Source: Chitinophagaceae bacterium
Lineage (GTDB): Bacteria; Bacteroidota; Bacteroidia; Chitinophagales; Chitinophagaceae
Length of the DNA stretch: 41,139 nt
Assembly: GCA_023251255.1 (NCBI GenBank)
Contig: JAHEZD010000050.1
Span: 1 to 41,139, forward strand
Direction of reading: 5' to 3'
The notes beneath the pieces were generated by a model, which saw nothing but the letters and a program-made list of their open reading frames with translations, did no database searches and was not told the origin of the DNA. Of the stretch, positions 9,398 through 21,300 are shown piece by piece. The position numbers and the translations under genes were made by a program. Position 1 is the stretch's first letter, and the number at the start of each line of letters is the position of its first letter.

Positions 9398-10849
9398 ATG
9401 TTCAACAAGCGTATCAAAGTAAAGGACCTACTGCAAACGGAGCAAACAGGCCATGAAGTAACCGTAATGGGATGGGTGAGGACATTCAGGAACAACCAGT
9501 TCATAGCCCTGAACGATGGCAGTACCAATAACAACCTGCAAGTGGTAACTGAACTGGGTTTACTGGACGACGCCACCATCAAACGGATTACCACAGGCGC
9601 TTCCTTGAAAGTGGTAGGGGAAGTGGTACCAAGTTTGGGCAAGGGACAAAAAGTAGAAGTAAAAGCAAGGACCTTGGAAATATTGGGGGATAGTGATGCC
9701 GAAAAATATCCGCTGCAACCAAAGAAACACAGCCTTGAATTTTTGAGGGAAAAAGCGCACCTGCGTTTCAGGACCAATACATTTGGTTCTGTGTTCCGCC
9801 TGCGCCATGCATTGGCATTTGCCATCCACCAATTCTTCAATGAAAAAGGATTTGTGTACCTGCATACGCCCATCATCACCGCCAGTGATGCGGAAGGTGC
9901 CGGGGAAATGTTCAGGGTTACCACCCTGCCGATTGATGGAACAGCTCCAAGAACAGCGGACGGCTCCATAGATTTTGCGGAAGACTTTTTTGGCAAGAGC
10001 ACCAACCTCACTGTAAGTGGCCAATTGGAAGGTGAACTGGGCGCCATGGCATTCAGTGATATCTACACATTTGGCCCCACTTTCAGGGCAGAAAACTCCA
10101 ATACTACCAGGCACCTAGCAGAGTTCTGGATGATAGAACCCGAAGTAGCTTTCAACGATATTGAAGATAATATGAACCTGGCCGAAGAGTTCATCCAGTA
10201 CCTCATCCGCTATGCCATGGAGCACAACATGGAGGACCTGGAGTTCCTGGATGCAAGGCTGGCAGAAGAAGAAAAGGCGAAGCCACAAAATGAGAGGGCC
10301 GAGTTCGGCCTGCTGGAGAAACTGAAATTTGTGGTAGACAACCAGTTTGAAAGGATTACCTATACCGAAGCCATACAGATACTGCTGGATAGCCCCCATT
10401 ACAAAAAGAAAAAGTTCAAATACGATGTTAGCTGGGGCATTGATATGCAAAGCGAACATGAACGTTACTTAGTGGAGAAGCATTTCAAGAAACCCGTTAT
10501 TGTTACTGGCTACCCCGCCGCCATCAAGGCATTCTACATGCGCTTGAACGATGGCTGCGAACCCGGTAAGGAAACAGTGGCAGCCATGGACATCCTGGCC
10601 CCGGGCATTGGCGAAATAGTGGGCGGTAGCCAAAGGGAAGAACGCTTGGACAAATTGGAACAGCGCATGAAGGATTTCCATATCCCCGTGGAAGAAATGA
10701 GCTGGTACCTCGATACAAGGCGTTTCGGCTCCGTACCGCATGCTGGCTTTGGTTTGGGCTTTGAACGCATGGTTCAGTTCGTAACTGGCATGACCAATAT
10801 CAGGGACGTAATCGCTTTCGCCAGAACACCCAAGAACTGCGAGTTTTAA
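9398..10849 (+). CDS. asnS: Asparagine--tRNA ligase
   Basis: A 483-residue class IIb aminoacyl-tRNA synthetase that charges tRNA-Asn with asparagine in the cytoplasm. The N-terminal OB-fold anticodon-binding domain (residues ~15-110) contains [13 protein letters not shown]. Class II motif 2 is seen as [11 protein letters not shown] (~229), and motif 3 as GLGFERM (~451) followed by [12 protein letters not shown]. The active-site MIEPE rather than MLDPE context, and the overall length, fit bacterial AsnRS rather than AspRS. It has its own terminator just downstream (10885-10907). Confidence 0.97.
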   Translation: MFNKRIKVKDLLQTEQTGHEVTVMGWVRTFRNNQFIALNDGSTNNNLQVVTELGLLDDATIKRITTGASLKVVGEVVPSLGKGQKVEVKARTLEILGDSDAEKYPLQPKKHSLEFLREKAHLRFRTNTFGSVFRLRHALAFAIHQFFNEKGFVYLHTPIITASDAEGAGEMFRVTTLPIDGTAPRTADGSIDFAEDFFGKSTNLTVSGQLEGELGAMAFSDIYTFGPTFRAENSNTTRHLAEFWMIEPEVAFNDIEDNMNLAEEFIQYLIRYAMEHNMEDLEFLDARLAEEEKAKPQNERAEFGLLEKLKFVVDNQFERITYTEAIQILLDSPHYKKKKFKYDVSWGIDMQSEHERYLVEKHFKKPVIVTGYPAAIKAFYMRLNDGCEPGKETVAAMDILAPGIGEIVGGSQREERLDKLEQRMKDFHIPVEEMSWYLDTRRFGSVPHAGFGLGFERMVQFVTGMTNIRDVIAFARTPKNCEF

Positions 10850-10884
10850 GAAGCTGTTTACATAAAATGACAAAATCATTATAC

Positions 10885-10913
10885 AGGTTGGATGTTGCAT
10901 CCAACCTTTTCTT
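10885..10913 (+). terminator. Rho-independent terminator of asnS
   Basis: A 10-bp perfect stem, AGGTTGGATG (10885-10894) with CATCCAACCT (10898-10907), has a 3-nt loop and is followed by a pyrimidine/T-rich tract. It lies 36 bp after the asnS stop. Confidence 0.85.
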
Positions 10914-10922
10914 TTTCCTTTG
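10895..10922 (+). promoter_or_regulatory. Candidate promoter of the DUF3050 gene
   Basis: TTG (10895-10897) in the terminator loop and TTCCTTTG (10915-10922), close to TAnnTTTG, are separated by 17 nt, slightly shorter than usual. The ATG at 10940 is 17 nt further on. The promoter would overlap the asnS terminator. Tentative. Confidence 0.35.
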
Positions 10923-10939
10923 CAGCCAATTGTAAAGAA

Positions 10940-11722
10940 ATGAATGCATTTATTGAAGAACTGAAAGAACGCATATCCCCTATTCGGCAGCAGTTGGTGG
11001 AGCATCCATTGTATGCCAATATGCAAACAATGGAGCAGTTGAAAACATTTACCCAATGGCATGTGTTTGCTGTTTGGGACTTTATGAGCCTGCTTAAATC
11101 CTTGCAGATAAACCTTACCTGTACTACCACACCTTGGGTTCCAAAAGGCAGTGCCAATACCCGCTACCTGATTAATGAAATAGTACTCGGTGAAGAAAGC
11201 GATGTGGACGAAGAGGGCAATAGGGCCAGCCATTTTGAACTCTACCTCCAAGCCATGCAGCAAATGGGTGCAGGTACCCAATTAATCGAACAGCTCATTG
11301 TTTACCTGCAAAATGGCGTTAGCGTGGCCAGTGCACTGGATAAACTGCAAACGCCCAATGCAGTAAAGGATTTTGTCAACCACAGTTTCCGGGTAATAGA
11401 GCAGCAGTCCATATATGTTCAGGCAGCCGTATTCACCTTTGGTAGGGAAGACCTTATCCCCGACATGTTCATTGGCATCGTAAAGGAATTGTCAGCCGCC
11501 CATGCAGGCAAGCTCAACCTATTCAAATACTATTTGGAACGGCATATAGAAGTGGATGGTGGCCACCATAGCCACTTGGCCATGGAAATGGTAAGCGAAC
11601 TATGCGGCAATGACCCCATTAAATGGGAAGCAGCAACCACAGCCACCATAGAGGCGCTGGAACAGCGGAAACGATTGTGGGATGCTGTTCTGGCCCACTT
11701 ACCAAAGGAAGTAATGGCTTAA
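10940..11722 (+). CDS. DUF3050 (heme-oxygenase-like fold) protein
   Basis: A 260-residue soluble protein. Features of the DUF3050 family are FTQWHVFAVWDFMSLLKSLQ near residues 35-55, then a block rich in conserved acidic residues (INEIVLGEESD) and a C-terminal GGHHSHLAMEM. These His and Glu residues recall metal-binding positions of heme-oxygenase-like helical bundles. The family's biochemical role is not established. The frame is open further upstream to an ATG at 10892, but that start would translate the asnS terminator hairpin; ATG 10940 begins the conserved MNAFIEEL segment. Its position next to tRNA-Phe gives no functional hint. Confidence 0.8.
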   Translation: MNAFIEELKERISPIRQQLVEHPLYANMQTMEQLKTFTQWHVFAVWDFMSLLKSLQINLTCTTTPWVPKGSANTRYLINEIVLGEESDVDEEGNRASHFELYLQAMQQMGAGTQLIEQLIVYLQNGVSVASALDKLQTPNAVKDFVNHSFRVIEQQSIYVQAAVFTFGREDLIPDMFIGIVKELSAAHAGKLNLFKYYLERHIEVDGGHHSHLAMEMVSELCGNDPIKWEAATTATIEALEQRKRLWDAVLAHLPKEVMA

Positions 11723-11852
11723 AACAGCTATCAGAAAAAAGTTTGCAGAAATAACTGATTGATGTGGATTATTTGTGAAATCCCCCTATTTTTGCTGCCC
11801 CAACTGAAAAACGAAGGGCATTCTGAAGTACCAATAGTAGAATGAAAAGGAT

Positions 11853-11925
11853 GGTGCGGTAGCTCAGTTGGTAGAGCAAAGGACTGAAAATCCTTGTGTC
11901 GCCGGTTCAATCCCGGCCCACACCA
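11853..11925 (+). tRNA. tRNA-Phe (GAA)
   Basis: A complete 73-nt cloverleaf without an encoded CCA tail. The D-arm is AGCTCAGTTGGTAGAGC. The anticodon stem AAGGA/TCCTT encloses CTGAAAA with anticodon GAA. The T-arm is GCCGG-TTCAATC-CCGGC. The acceptor arms GGTGCGG and CCACACC pair except for a C5-A68 mismatch. A terminator follows within 8 bp. The last bases, with the terminator, recur near 26964. Confidence 0.93.
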
Positions 11926-11932
11926 CAATGTC

Positions 11933-11974
11933 AAAGCCCAGAATCAGCGTCAAGCTTGAGTTCTGGGCTTTTTT
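11933..11974 (+). terminator. Terminator of tRNA-Phe
   Basis: An 11-bp perfect stem, AAAGCCCAGAA (11933-11943) with TTCTGGGCTTT (11961-11971), is followed by further Ts. The loop is 17 nt. A related hairpin occurs at 26980-27022. Confidence 0.9.
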
Positions 11975-12099
11975 AATATTCAGAAACGGTGTCTCGTGAC
12001 CGCAATGATTTTATATGCTATTTACATCAAAGGTCTTCAAGCTAGGTTCCGTGTTTTTAAAGGAGCAATTTGTCTCGCAAGCTCGGATGTCTATAAACT

Positions 12100-12134
12100 A
12101 AGGAAGCACTTTGTATAATACAAAATGCTTCCTT
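12100..12134 (-). terminator. Hairpin terminator of the first T9SS/PID-CTERM operon
   Basis: A long stem, AAGGAAGCA (12100-12108) with TGCTTCCTT (12126-12134), continues after one C-A mismatch with TTTGTA-type pairing toward the tip. It lies 20 bp beyond the minus-strand stop of the 61-residue peptide gene. The following T run is weak. Confidence 0.65.
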
Positions 12135-12153
12135 GATTATTTTATTCCTGTTA

Positions 12154-12339
12154 TCAATTTCTTTTCTTCCTTAGCTTCTTTGCTCCATAACCAACACCAG
12201 CAGCAATGAGTAATGAGAGGCCTCCATCAAGTGGCACATCGTCAGCAAGACCTCCATCATTATCTATGGCTAATGCTTTTAGCGACATCATGCAAATAAA
12301 AACTGCTATCAGGCCGAGCATTTTATATCTCTGTTTCAT
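12154..12339 (-). CDS. Small PID-CTERM-type sorting-signal protein (copy 1)
   Basis: A 61-residue protein with a signal peptide (residues 1-24, ending SLKALA), a short acidic stretch (IDNDGGLADDV), the motif PLDGG at 36-40, a hydrophobic segment LSLLIAAGVGYGA (41-53) and a basic tail KKLRKKRN. The order motif, transmembrane segment, basic cluster matches C-terminal protein-sorting signals, and the P-x-DGG core matches the PID-CTERM family as I recall it. After both cleavages almost nothing would remain but a ~12-residue acidic peptide. It starts 26 bp after the giant T9SS gene on the same strand and should be co-transcribed. A homologous peptide follows the second T9SS gene at the same spacing. 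Function unknown; it may help sort, anchor or signal for its large partner. Confidence 0.75.
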   Translation of the reverse strand: MKQRYKMLGLIAVFICMMSLKALAIDNDGGLADDVPLDGGLSLLIAAGVGYGAKKLRKKRN

Positions 12340-12365
12340 GGGTTTCTGTTTTGATTGAAATAATA

Positions 12366-15300
12366 TTAGTTTTTTACAATTTTTATTACCTCTTTTTTGC
12401 CTGCTACATTGGTTACTTCAAGCATATAAATACCTGCTGCAAGCTTTGCTGTTGAAAGAGTATTGTTGGCCAACTGTGTAGTTTGCTGCACCAGTACCAC
12501 ACCCCTCAAATCCACAAGCTTTAGTGTATAGGTTTCCCCTAATGAAGGCAATTCAATATTCAGCACATCCTTAACAGGGTTTGGATAGGTTTTTATAGAG
12601 AATGGCAATAAGCTAACAATGGGTATTGGTTTGCTGAACACTACTGAAAACCTTTCTTTTCCCTGTGTTGCAGCAATGCTTGTTGTTACAGTGAAAGCAT
12701 ATTCCTTGTTGGTGTTCATCAACTGCACAGTACCTGTATAGTTATCTACCAAATAGATATTTGCATTGGTTTGCTGAACAAGATCATCAAAGTCATAGAA
12801 GCTTAATTTGAAACTACCATTGTTGTTGCTAACCACATCCAGCCGAACCGTATCATTGATAAAGTTGCTGTTCCTTGTATTGATGGCAAGTTCCCTTTCT
12901 GCTTTTATTGATTTGATGTTTTGTGTGCCACTGTTAATGGATACAATATCATCATTGTTCAATGCAGTTGAAGAAGCATTATTGGCAAACCTGATCATGA
13001 TTTCATCTGCCTGTGTACCATTTGCAAGTAAGTAGCCAATTCTTAAACGTTGAGTAATGGCAGCTTGCCTAAAATAACCATTGCTGTTAAGCCCTGATTT
13101 CATTGATTCAGCCCAATTCAATGTTACACCTGCACCTGCTATTTTGCCCTGTACAAAGAAAGCTTGCCCACTGGCAATGGTATTGCCTGTAGCATCATCC
13201 ATACCTGTATGGCCACCAGTAAAGGTGGAAACGCCATCCCAGAAAGCATAGTTCCCCACCGTATTGCCAGGGGCAAATGTGGCATAAGCATTAGTGATGC
13301 CACTTGCTCCATTGTTACCTGCCTGTAGGGCTGAAAAGCTGATGGCACTTGGGTAGGGATTACCTGTAAGCATATAATTGTCATTGGCAATGGAAGCATC
13401 TGCATTATTGAACAGGTCAATGGTGAAGCTGCCTGCATTTTTATTGGCCTGGCTCAGTACACCGGTGGTGCTTAATGTAACGGCATCGGTTGTGGTAACC
13501 GTTCCATCCAGCAATGAACAACCATTGCTCCTTGGCCCTCTGATATTCATTCTAAATCCTTTTCCCGGAGCTGTACTAACAGCATTGGTTCCTGTAATGG
13601 AAGTCCATCTGGTACCAACAGCTTTTGTTCCATCATAGACATACATGCTTGCTGCATTGCTAACAGTTGCATCAAAACCATTGGTATGTGCTGTTAGGGA
13701 AGGGCAAACTGTGCCACCTGTACCGGTACCCGTAATATGTACCTGCTGCTGCCATCCACTACTAATAGTTTGCGTAAATGGCGATGCCACCATGCTCCAT
13801 GTTCTGGAAGATTTCGCGGGTATGTATCTTTCAACTGTTACATTGCCACTAATGGTGCCACTGGGACCAACCCCAGCAGTTTTTGTGGCGGATGATTTTA
13901 ATACCAATCCATTATTGGTAGTTAATGCACCACTATTGAAATAAATATTGTTGGTTATATTAACTGTGCTTCCTGGCAGGATAATAGCTCCCAAAGAATT
14001 GTTCAGGACTAAGATTTCAATTGACATAGTTCCTGCTATAGTAATCGGGGTTGTTCCATTGTAGGGTTGTAACATACCTCCAGTATTTGTAGTAAGTGTT
14101 CCTGCACAACTAATACTTTTTGAGATAAACAGTGCAGTCAAAATATTAACGGACGCAGCTGATTGAATGCTCAGTGATCCAGCAATGCAATTCAATCCTA
14201 TTCCTATGCTAACAGGCATATTGGCCGCCCCGTTTGGAATAATGACTGCATCGTTGGTTGTAGGTACAGTGGCCGGTGTCCAATTGGATGCAGTATTCCA
14301 ATCATTACTGGTGGTGCCGTTCCAAACAATGCCGCCAGCAGTGCTAACAGTGGTTACATTTGAATTTGCACCCTGGCCCGTAAGGCTTGTTTTTTCATCC
14401 CTTATGCGGTAGTAGTAAGAAACACCTGCTGTTAACCCGGTAACACTTTGTGAAAGCCCCGGGTAAGCAATGGTGAATGGCGAACCGGTAATCACTGTTC
14501 CAAAATTAGGGTTGGTAGAAACATCCAATAAGTAATTATCAACTGTGCCAATGGCAGGTGCAGTCCAGTTAGCAGTGAAACTAGTGGTAAGCACACTGGT
14601 TGCAGCAGTAGTAGCAGAAACAGCCATCGCATAGCTTTCTACCCAATTGCTTGTACTGCCTGTTAGTGCAAAATTGTTCAACGTACCATTGTTGGTGTTC
14701 GCTGTTTGATCAATTAAAGTAATGAGCCCTGTATTGGTACCCGCTGCTGTGCCATTATCAAAATTATAATATGCTTGCAAACTAACTGGTACAGATGATG
14801 ATGTACTCACCATATCTACCTGGATATTGGCTGCTGAAAGATTGGTATTGTAAACCTTTACTTCATCTATATTTCCATTAAAAAGTTCTTTTGCTGTGGC
14901 CACATCATCCAAAAATCTTCCAATGCTAAATGTGGAGGCATTGTTGATGTTAGGATTCCCATTGAGCGTTTTAGCTGTTGCATCTGACACACCATCCACA
15001 TACAGCAACAATTGTGTAGCTGTTCTAACAGCAGCCACATGGTGCCATTTTCCATCATTGATGGTAGTGTTGCCAGTTATGAAAGTATAATTGGCTGCAC
15101 TGCTTTCATTTATTTCCAAAGAAGCTTTACCAGATGCTGTTGCAGTAAGCCTGAAGTAATTGCCATAAGTTGTAGCAGTTCTTTTTGATACGATACTCCC
15201 ATTGCCTGTAGATGTTGTCTTAATCCAGGCCTCCACTGTAAAATTGCTTGTACCAAAGTTTCCTAAAGTAGTATTAATGCCCACATAGTCATTGGCCCCA

Positions 15301-18300
15301 TCAAAGTTCAGGGCATTGCCTGGTGGTGTCATTGCTACGGCAGATGTTGTTACTGTTATGATAGATGAGCGTGCCCCCTGCCCGGTTATAACAGCCTTAT
15401 CTGCACGAATTCTGTAATAGTAAGTAGTGCTGGCAGATAACCCTGTAATTATCTGGCTTGTTCCGGGGGAAGCAATGGTGAATGGTGAGCCTGCTATTAC
15501 TGAGCCAAAACTTGCTGACGTACTTACATCTAAGAAGTAACTGTTTGCAGTGCCTATTGCTGGTGCTGTCCAGTTTGCTGTAAAGCTGGTGGCACTGATG
15601 GAAGAAGCTGTTGCAGCTGTAGGTACTACCATAGCATAACTTTCTACCCAGTTACTGCTGGTTCCTGATAATCCAAAACCTAGTAACGTGGCCGTGTTGG
15701 CATTGCTGGTCATATCAGGCATTGAAGTAATGCCTGCATTGTTTGCTGTGGAAGTACCAATATCGTAATTGAAATAGGCTTGCAAGCTTGCTGGCACCGA
15801 TGGTGAAGTGCTTACCATATCGGCCTGTATATTGGCTACGGAAAGATTGGTATTATATACCCTTGTTTCATCTAAACTTCCTGCAAACCAATTTATGCCC
15901 AGGTCATTGGTTCCCAGCCTTAAACTGGCAGCATTGTTTATATTGGGGTTTCCAGCTAATGTAACCGGTGTGGCATCGGCACTTCCATCAATATACAATG
16001 ATATTTGCGTACCATTTCTAACCACAGCAATATGGTGCCACCTGCCATCATTAATATTGGTATTGCCTGTAATAATCGTATAGTCAGTATTATTACTATG
16101 GTCAATTTCGAAAGCAGCTTTCCCGGTTGCCGATACAATTATATTAAAGAAATTACCGAATGAAGCTGAATTCCTTTTTGCCATAATAACACCTGCTGAG
16201 GCAGTTGTTCTAACCCATGTTTCCAATGTAAAGTTGCCCGTTCCAAAATTGCCTAAGGTTGAGTTGGTACCGACATTGTCGTTTACCCCATCAAAATTCA
16301 ATGCATTACCGGGAGGGGTATAGGCGATGACAGTATTTATGGCTACCGAATTTCCGCCCTGGCCTGTAACACTTGTTTTATCTGCACGAACCTGGTAATA
16401 ATAATATCCTGAAGTGAGGCCAGTAACTACTTGTGAAGTGCCATTTACCAACAGACCGCTATAGCCCGAAACAAAAGAAGTGAAACTTGGTGAGGTGGAT
16501 ACGTCCAACCTGTAACCATTATCCACTGTTCCTGTTATAGGTGCGGTCCAGTTTGCAGTGAAACCAGTTGTGGTGATATTGGTAGCAGCAGTTGCTGTTG
16601 GAACAACCATCGCATAACTTTCCACCCAGTTACTGGTAGCTCCTGCTGTCAGTCCAAAATTGTTGAGTGTGCCGTTAAGGGCATTGGAAGTCGCATCGTT
16701 CAAAGTTGTTATGCCCGTATTGGTGCCACCAGCCGTTCCATTGTCAAAACTATATGAAGCTATCAAACCAGTAGATGAGGGGCTGACCACATTGAACATG
16801 CCTGCCTGTATTTCTGCCTGCGTACGTACCACGTTCCAAATGCGGAACTCATCAAGGCTGCCTTTGAGATAGTACTGATTGGTGCTTCGTCTGCCAAGGT
16901 TGATGTCATTGGTATTATTTACCAGAACACTGCTGATGGCACCTGATGTAACCGTATAGGAAACCTCCACCCCATTGATATAAACTTTTGCGTACGTGTT
17001 TGATGGATCATAAACAAAAGCAACATGTGTCCATGCATTTGTTTTCAGTGCATTGGCAACATCAATAAAAACACCAGTACGAGGAATGAAACGCAGGCCG
17101 TTTGCCGTGCCGCCTGCCTGTATTTCCAGGGCTTCCGTTCCCTTGCTGCACAGGAACTGAACATCGGCAGATGTTGTAGGCGTCCAGTAAACCCATGTCT
17201 CCATGGTAATCTTCGCAACATTGAATGCAGCATTATGTACTATGGAAACGTAATCGTTGCTGCCATCAAAGTTCAGGCCATTGCCTGGGGGAGTTAATAC
17301 TTGTACCGCAGTGCTTGCTGTGATTGTTGAAGAATAGCCCCCTTGTCCTGTAACGCTTGTCTTGTCTGCTTTTACACGATAATAGTATGTTACAGAAGCA
17401 GTCAAGCCTGTAATAGCTTGTGAAGTGCCATTTACCAACAGACCGCTATAGCCCGAAACAAAAGAAGTGAAACTTGGTGAGGTGGATACGTCCAACCTGT
17501 AACCATTATCCACTGTTCCTGTTATAGGTGCGGTCCAGTTTGCAGTGAAACCAGTTGTGGTGATATTGGTAGCAGCAGTTGCTGTTGGAACAACCATCGC
17601 ATAACTTTCCACCCAGTTACTGGTAGCTCCTGCTGTCAGTCCAAAATTGTTGAGTGTGCCGTTAAGGGCATTGGAAGTCGCATCGTTCAAAGTTGTTATG
17701 CCCGTATTGGTGCCGCTTGCAATGCCATTATCAAAGCTATAGGACGAAACAAGGCCAGTAGCAGATGGGCTGACCACATTGAACATGCCTGCCTGTATTT
17801 CTGCCTGCGTACGTACCACGTTCCAAATGCGGAACTCATCAAGGCTGCCTTTGAGATAGTACTGATTGGTGCTTCGCCTGCCAAGGTTGATGTCATTGGT
17901 ATTATTTACCAGAACACTGCTGATGGCACCTGATGTAACCGTATAGGAAACCTCCACCCCATTGATATAAACTTTTGCGTACGTGTTTGATGGGTCATAA
18001 ACAAAAGCAATATGTGTCCATGCATTTGTTTTCAGTGCATTGGCAACATCAATAAAAACACCTGTACGCGGAATGAAACGCAGGCCGTTTGCCGTGCCGC
18101 CTGCCTGTATTTCCAGGGCTTCCGTTCCCTTGCTGCACAGGAACTGAACATCGGCAGGTGTTGTAGGCGTCCAGTAAACCCATGTCTCCATGGTAATCTT
18201 CGCAACATTGAATGCAGCATTATGTACTATGGAAACGTAATCGTTGCTGCCATCAAAGTTCAGGGCATTGCCTGGGGGAATGACAGCCCTTGTTACTGTG

Positions 18301-21300
18301 ATTGTATATATTTTAATGGTTGTGCCATCTTCTGCTGTAACTTTTATATCAATGCTATTGCTGCCAACATTCAAGGTCAATGAAGATGATGCTGCACCGC
18401 TTGTTACTGCTGAATAACCCCCACTGTTTACCTGCACTTGAATGCTTGCATTGGCGTCTGCCTTTGTTGGGGTTACCGTTACACTTGAAACTGCATTGGT
18501 CACATTTACAGCGTAAGTAGTTGTTGCTGCTGCAAAACTTGGTGACAATGTTCCTGCAGTGCTGGTAAGGGCTGATAAGTTTGCATTAGTTGAAGCCACA
18601 GCTCCTCTTGTTACAGTTATAGTGTAGGTTTTAATAGTGGTTCCATCTTCCGCTGTAACTTTTACGTCGACAGCATTACTGCCAACATTCAAGGCCAATG
18701 AAGATGATGCTGCACCACTAGTTACTGTTGCATAACCAGCACTGTTGACCTGCACTTGAATACTTGCGTTGGCATCAGCTTTTGTTGGTGTTACTGTTAC
18801 ACTGGAAACTGCATTGACAACGCTAGCTGTATAGGTAGTTGTGGCGGCTGCAAAGCTTGGTGATATTGCACCAGCTGTGGTAGTCAATGCAGAAAGGTCT
18901 GCATTGGTGGATACTGCAGCCCTTGTTACCGTTATGGTATATGTTTTAACGCTTAAGCCATCTTCCGCAGTAACTTCTACATTTATCGTATTGCCCCCTG
19001 TATTCAATAACAGTGCTGATGACGCATTCCCACTTGTTACCAATGCGTAGCCCGTACCATTTGACCTTACTCGTACGGTTGCAGTAGCATCTGCTAATGT
19101 TGGTGTAACTGTTACGCTTGTAGTGGCATTGCCCACACTGGCTGTATAGGTTATTGTATTTGCTGTAAAGCCTGGTGACAATGTTCCTGCAGAGATAGTA
19201 AGGGATGACAAGTCAGCATTGGTTGAAGGTGCAGCCCTTGTAACAGTTATGGTATATGTTTTAATGGTGCTGCCATCTTGTGCTGTAACTTTTACGTCAA
19301 TGGCATTACTGCCAATATTTAAGGCCAATGCAGACGATGCTGCTCCACTTGCCACTGTTGCATAACCACCACTGTTTACCTGTACTTGAATGCTTGCGTT
19401 GGCATCGGCTTTTGTAGGTGTTATTGTTACGCTGGAAATTGCATAGGCAACACTGGCTGTATAGGAAATTGTTGCTGCTGCAAAACTTGGTGACAATGCT
19501 CCCACTGTGCTGGTAAGGGCTGATAAGTTTGCATTGGTTGAAAGAGGTACTGCTCTTGTTACTGTTATAGAATATGTTTTAATGGTTGTTCCATCTTCCG
19601 CAGTAACCTTCACATCAATCGCATTGCTGCCAACATTTAGGGGCAATGAGGAAGATGCTGCACCACTTGTTACAGTAACATACCCTCCTGCATTTACTTG
19701 TACTTGAATACTTGCATTGGCATCAGCTTTTGTTGGGGTTACCGTTACACTGGAAACAGCATTGGTTACATTAACGGTGTAGGCAGTGGTGGCTGCTGCA
19801 AAGCTTGGTGACAATGTACCAGCTGTAGTAGTTAATGCAGATAGGTTTGCATTGGTGGAAAAAAGCGAAGAAATGTTACGTAATACCGAAACCGTACTGC
19901 TGCCATTGTTTGTTGTTAAATCAGGTTTGCCATCACCATCTATATCTCCAACCACTACTATACTTCCAGCAGTAAAATCTACTTTAGTAGCAAAGCTGAG
20001 CATTCCACTGCTACCAGTATTTTGGAATACAAAAATCGTATTAGTATAGTCACTACCTATCGTTAAATCGGGTTTACCGTCGCCATTGATATCACCAAAC
20101 GATATGATATCAGGAGAAGTGCCAGTGGCAAAATCCACCTTGGTAGCAAAGTTAACAGTGCCACTGGTTGACGTATTCCGGAATAGTGAAACCGTATTAC
20201 TGCTAGTATTGGTTACTGCCACATCCAATTTGCCATCACCATCCATATCACAAAGAGCCAACCCAGTACCTTCACCTCCTGAAAAGTCCACTTTGGTGGC
20301 AAAACCGATTGAGCCACTGGTTGATGTATTCCTCAACACTGATATGGTAAGGTCAAATTGATTACCAGTTACTATGTCTGGTTTACCATCGCCATCAATA
20401 TCACCAATGGCCATTGGTATAGGCCCTAAACTAGGGCTTATATCCACTTTAGTAGCAAAGTTGATAGTAGTACCACTGCCTATATTGCGAAGTATGTTAA
20501 CCTTATGATTGTTATAGCTGGTAGTTACTAAATCGGCCCTGCCATCCATATCAATATCGCTAATCAATACTGCCATACAAAAAGCACCAGTAGCAAAGTC
20601 TACTTTTGGTGCAAAACTAACAGACCCAATGCTACTGGTATTGCGAAACACCGAAACCGTATTGTTGCCATTATTTATTACTGCAATATCAGGTTTGCCA
20701 TCACCATCAATATCTCCAATAGCCGCAGCATAAGGATATGCATTTGTGGTAAAATCTACTTTAGCTGCAAAATTCACTGTGCCACTGTTGCCAGTGTTCA
20801 GCAATACTGAAATTAGATTGTTCGTATAATCGGGTACTACCACATCTGTTTTGCCGTCACCATCTAAATCTCCAATAGCCATTGTATAGGAGGATGCTGC
20901 ATTTGTAGTGAAATCAACTTTACCAGCCATATCAGCCAATGTTATACTTCCTTTGCTTGGCGTGTAAGTGGGGTTGAAAAATTGCTGACTAGCTGCTGTT
21001 AACGCAGTACCAGTGTTCAGCTCAGTAACTGCTGCATAAGTGGCCCCTGCTGGTACTGTTACTGTTAAACTGGTAGCTGTGGCTGCTGTAACTGCGGCTC
21101 TTGTGGCCCCAAAAAACACTACATTATTTGTGTTTGTTGTGTTGAACCCTGTTCCTGTTATGGTTACAGAAGAACCAACAATGCCACTGGTGGGGGAAAT
21201 GGAGGTTATGGAGATTTGTGCAAATGTCTGTGCACCAACAAGCCAAGAACAAAAGATGAGTGCTGCAATTTTCGTAAGCATACGGTTGGGTTTTGGTAAT

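Noticed and set aside
18286-19872. Regular ~315-bp repeats resembling a large array (CRISPR-like or satellite).
   Set aside because: Repeat units are in frame, encode cadherin-like beta-sandwich domains and are far too long for CRISPR repeats; there are no short identical repeats with unique spacers.
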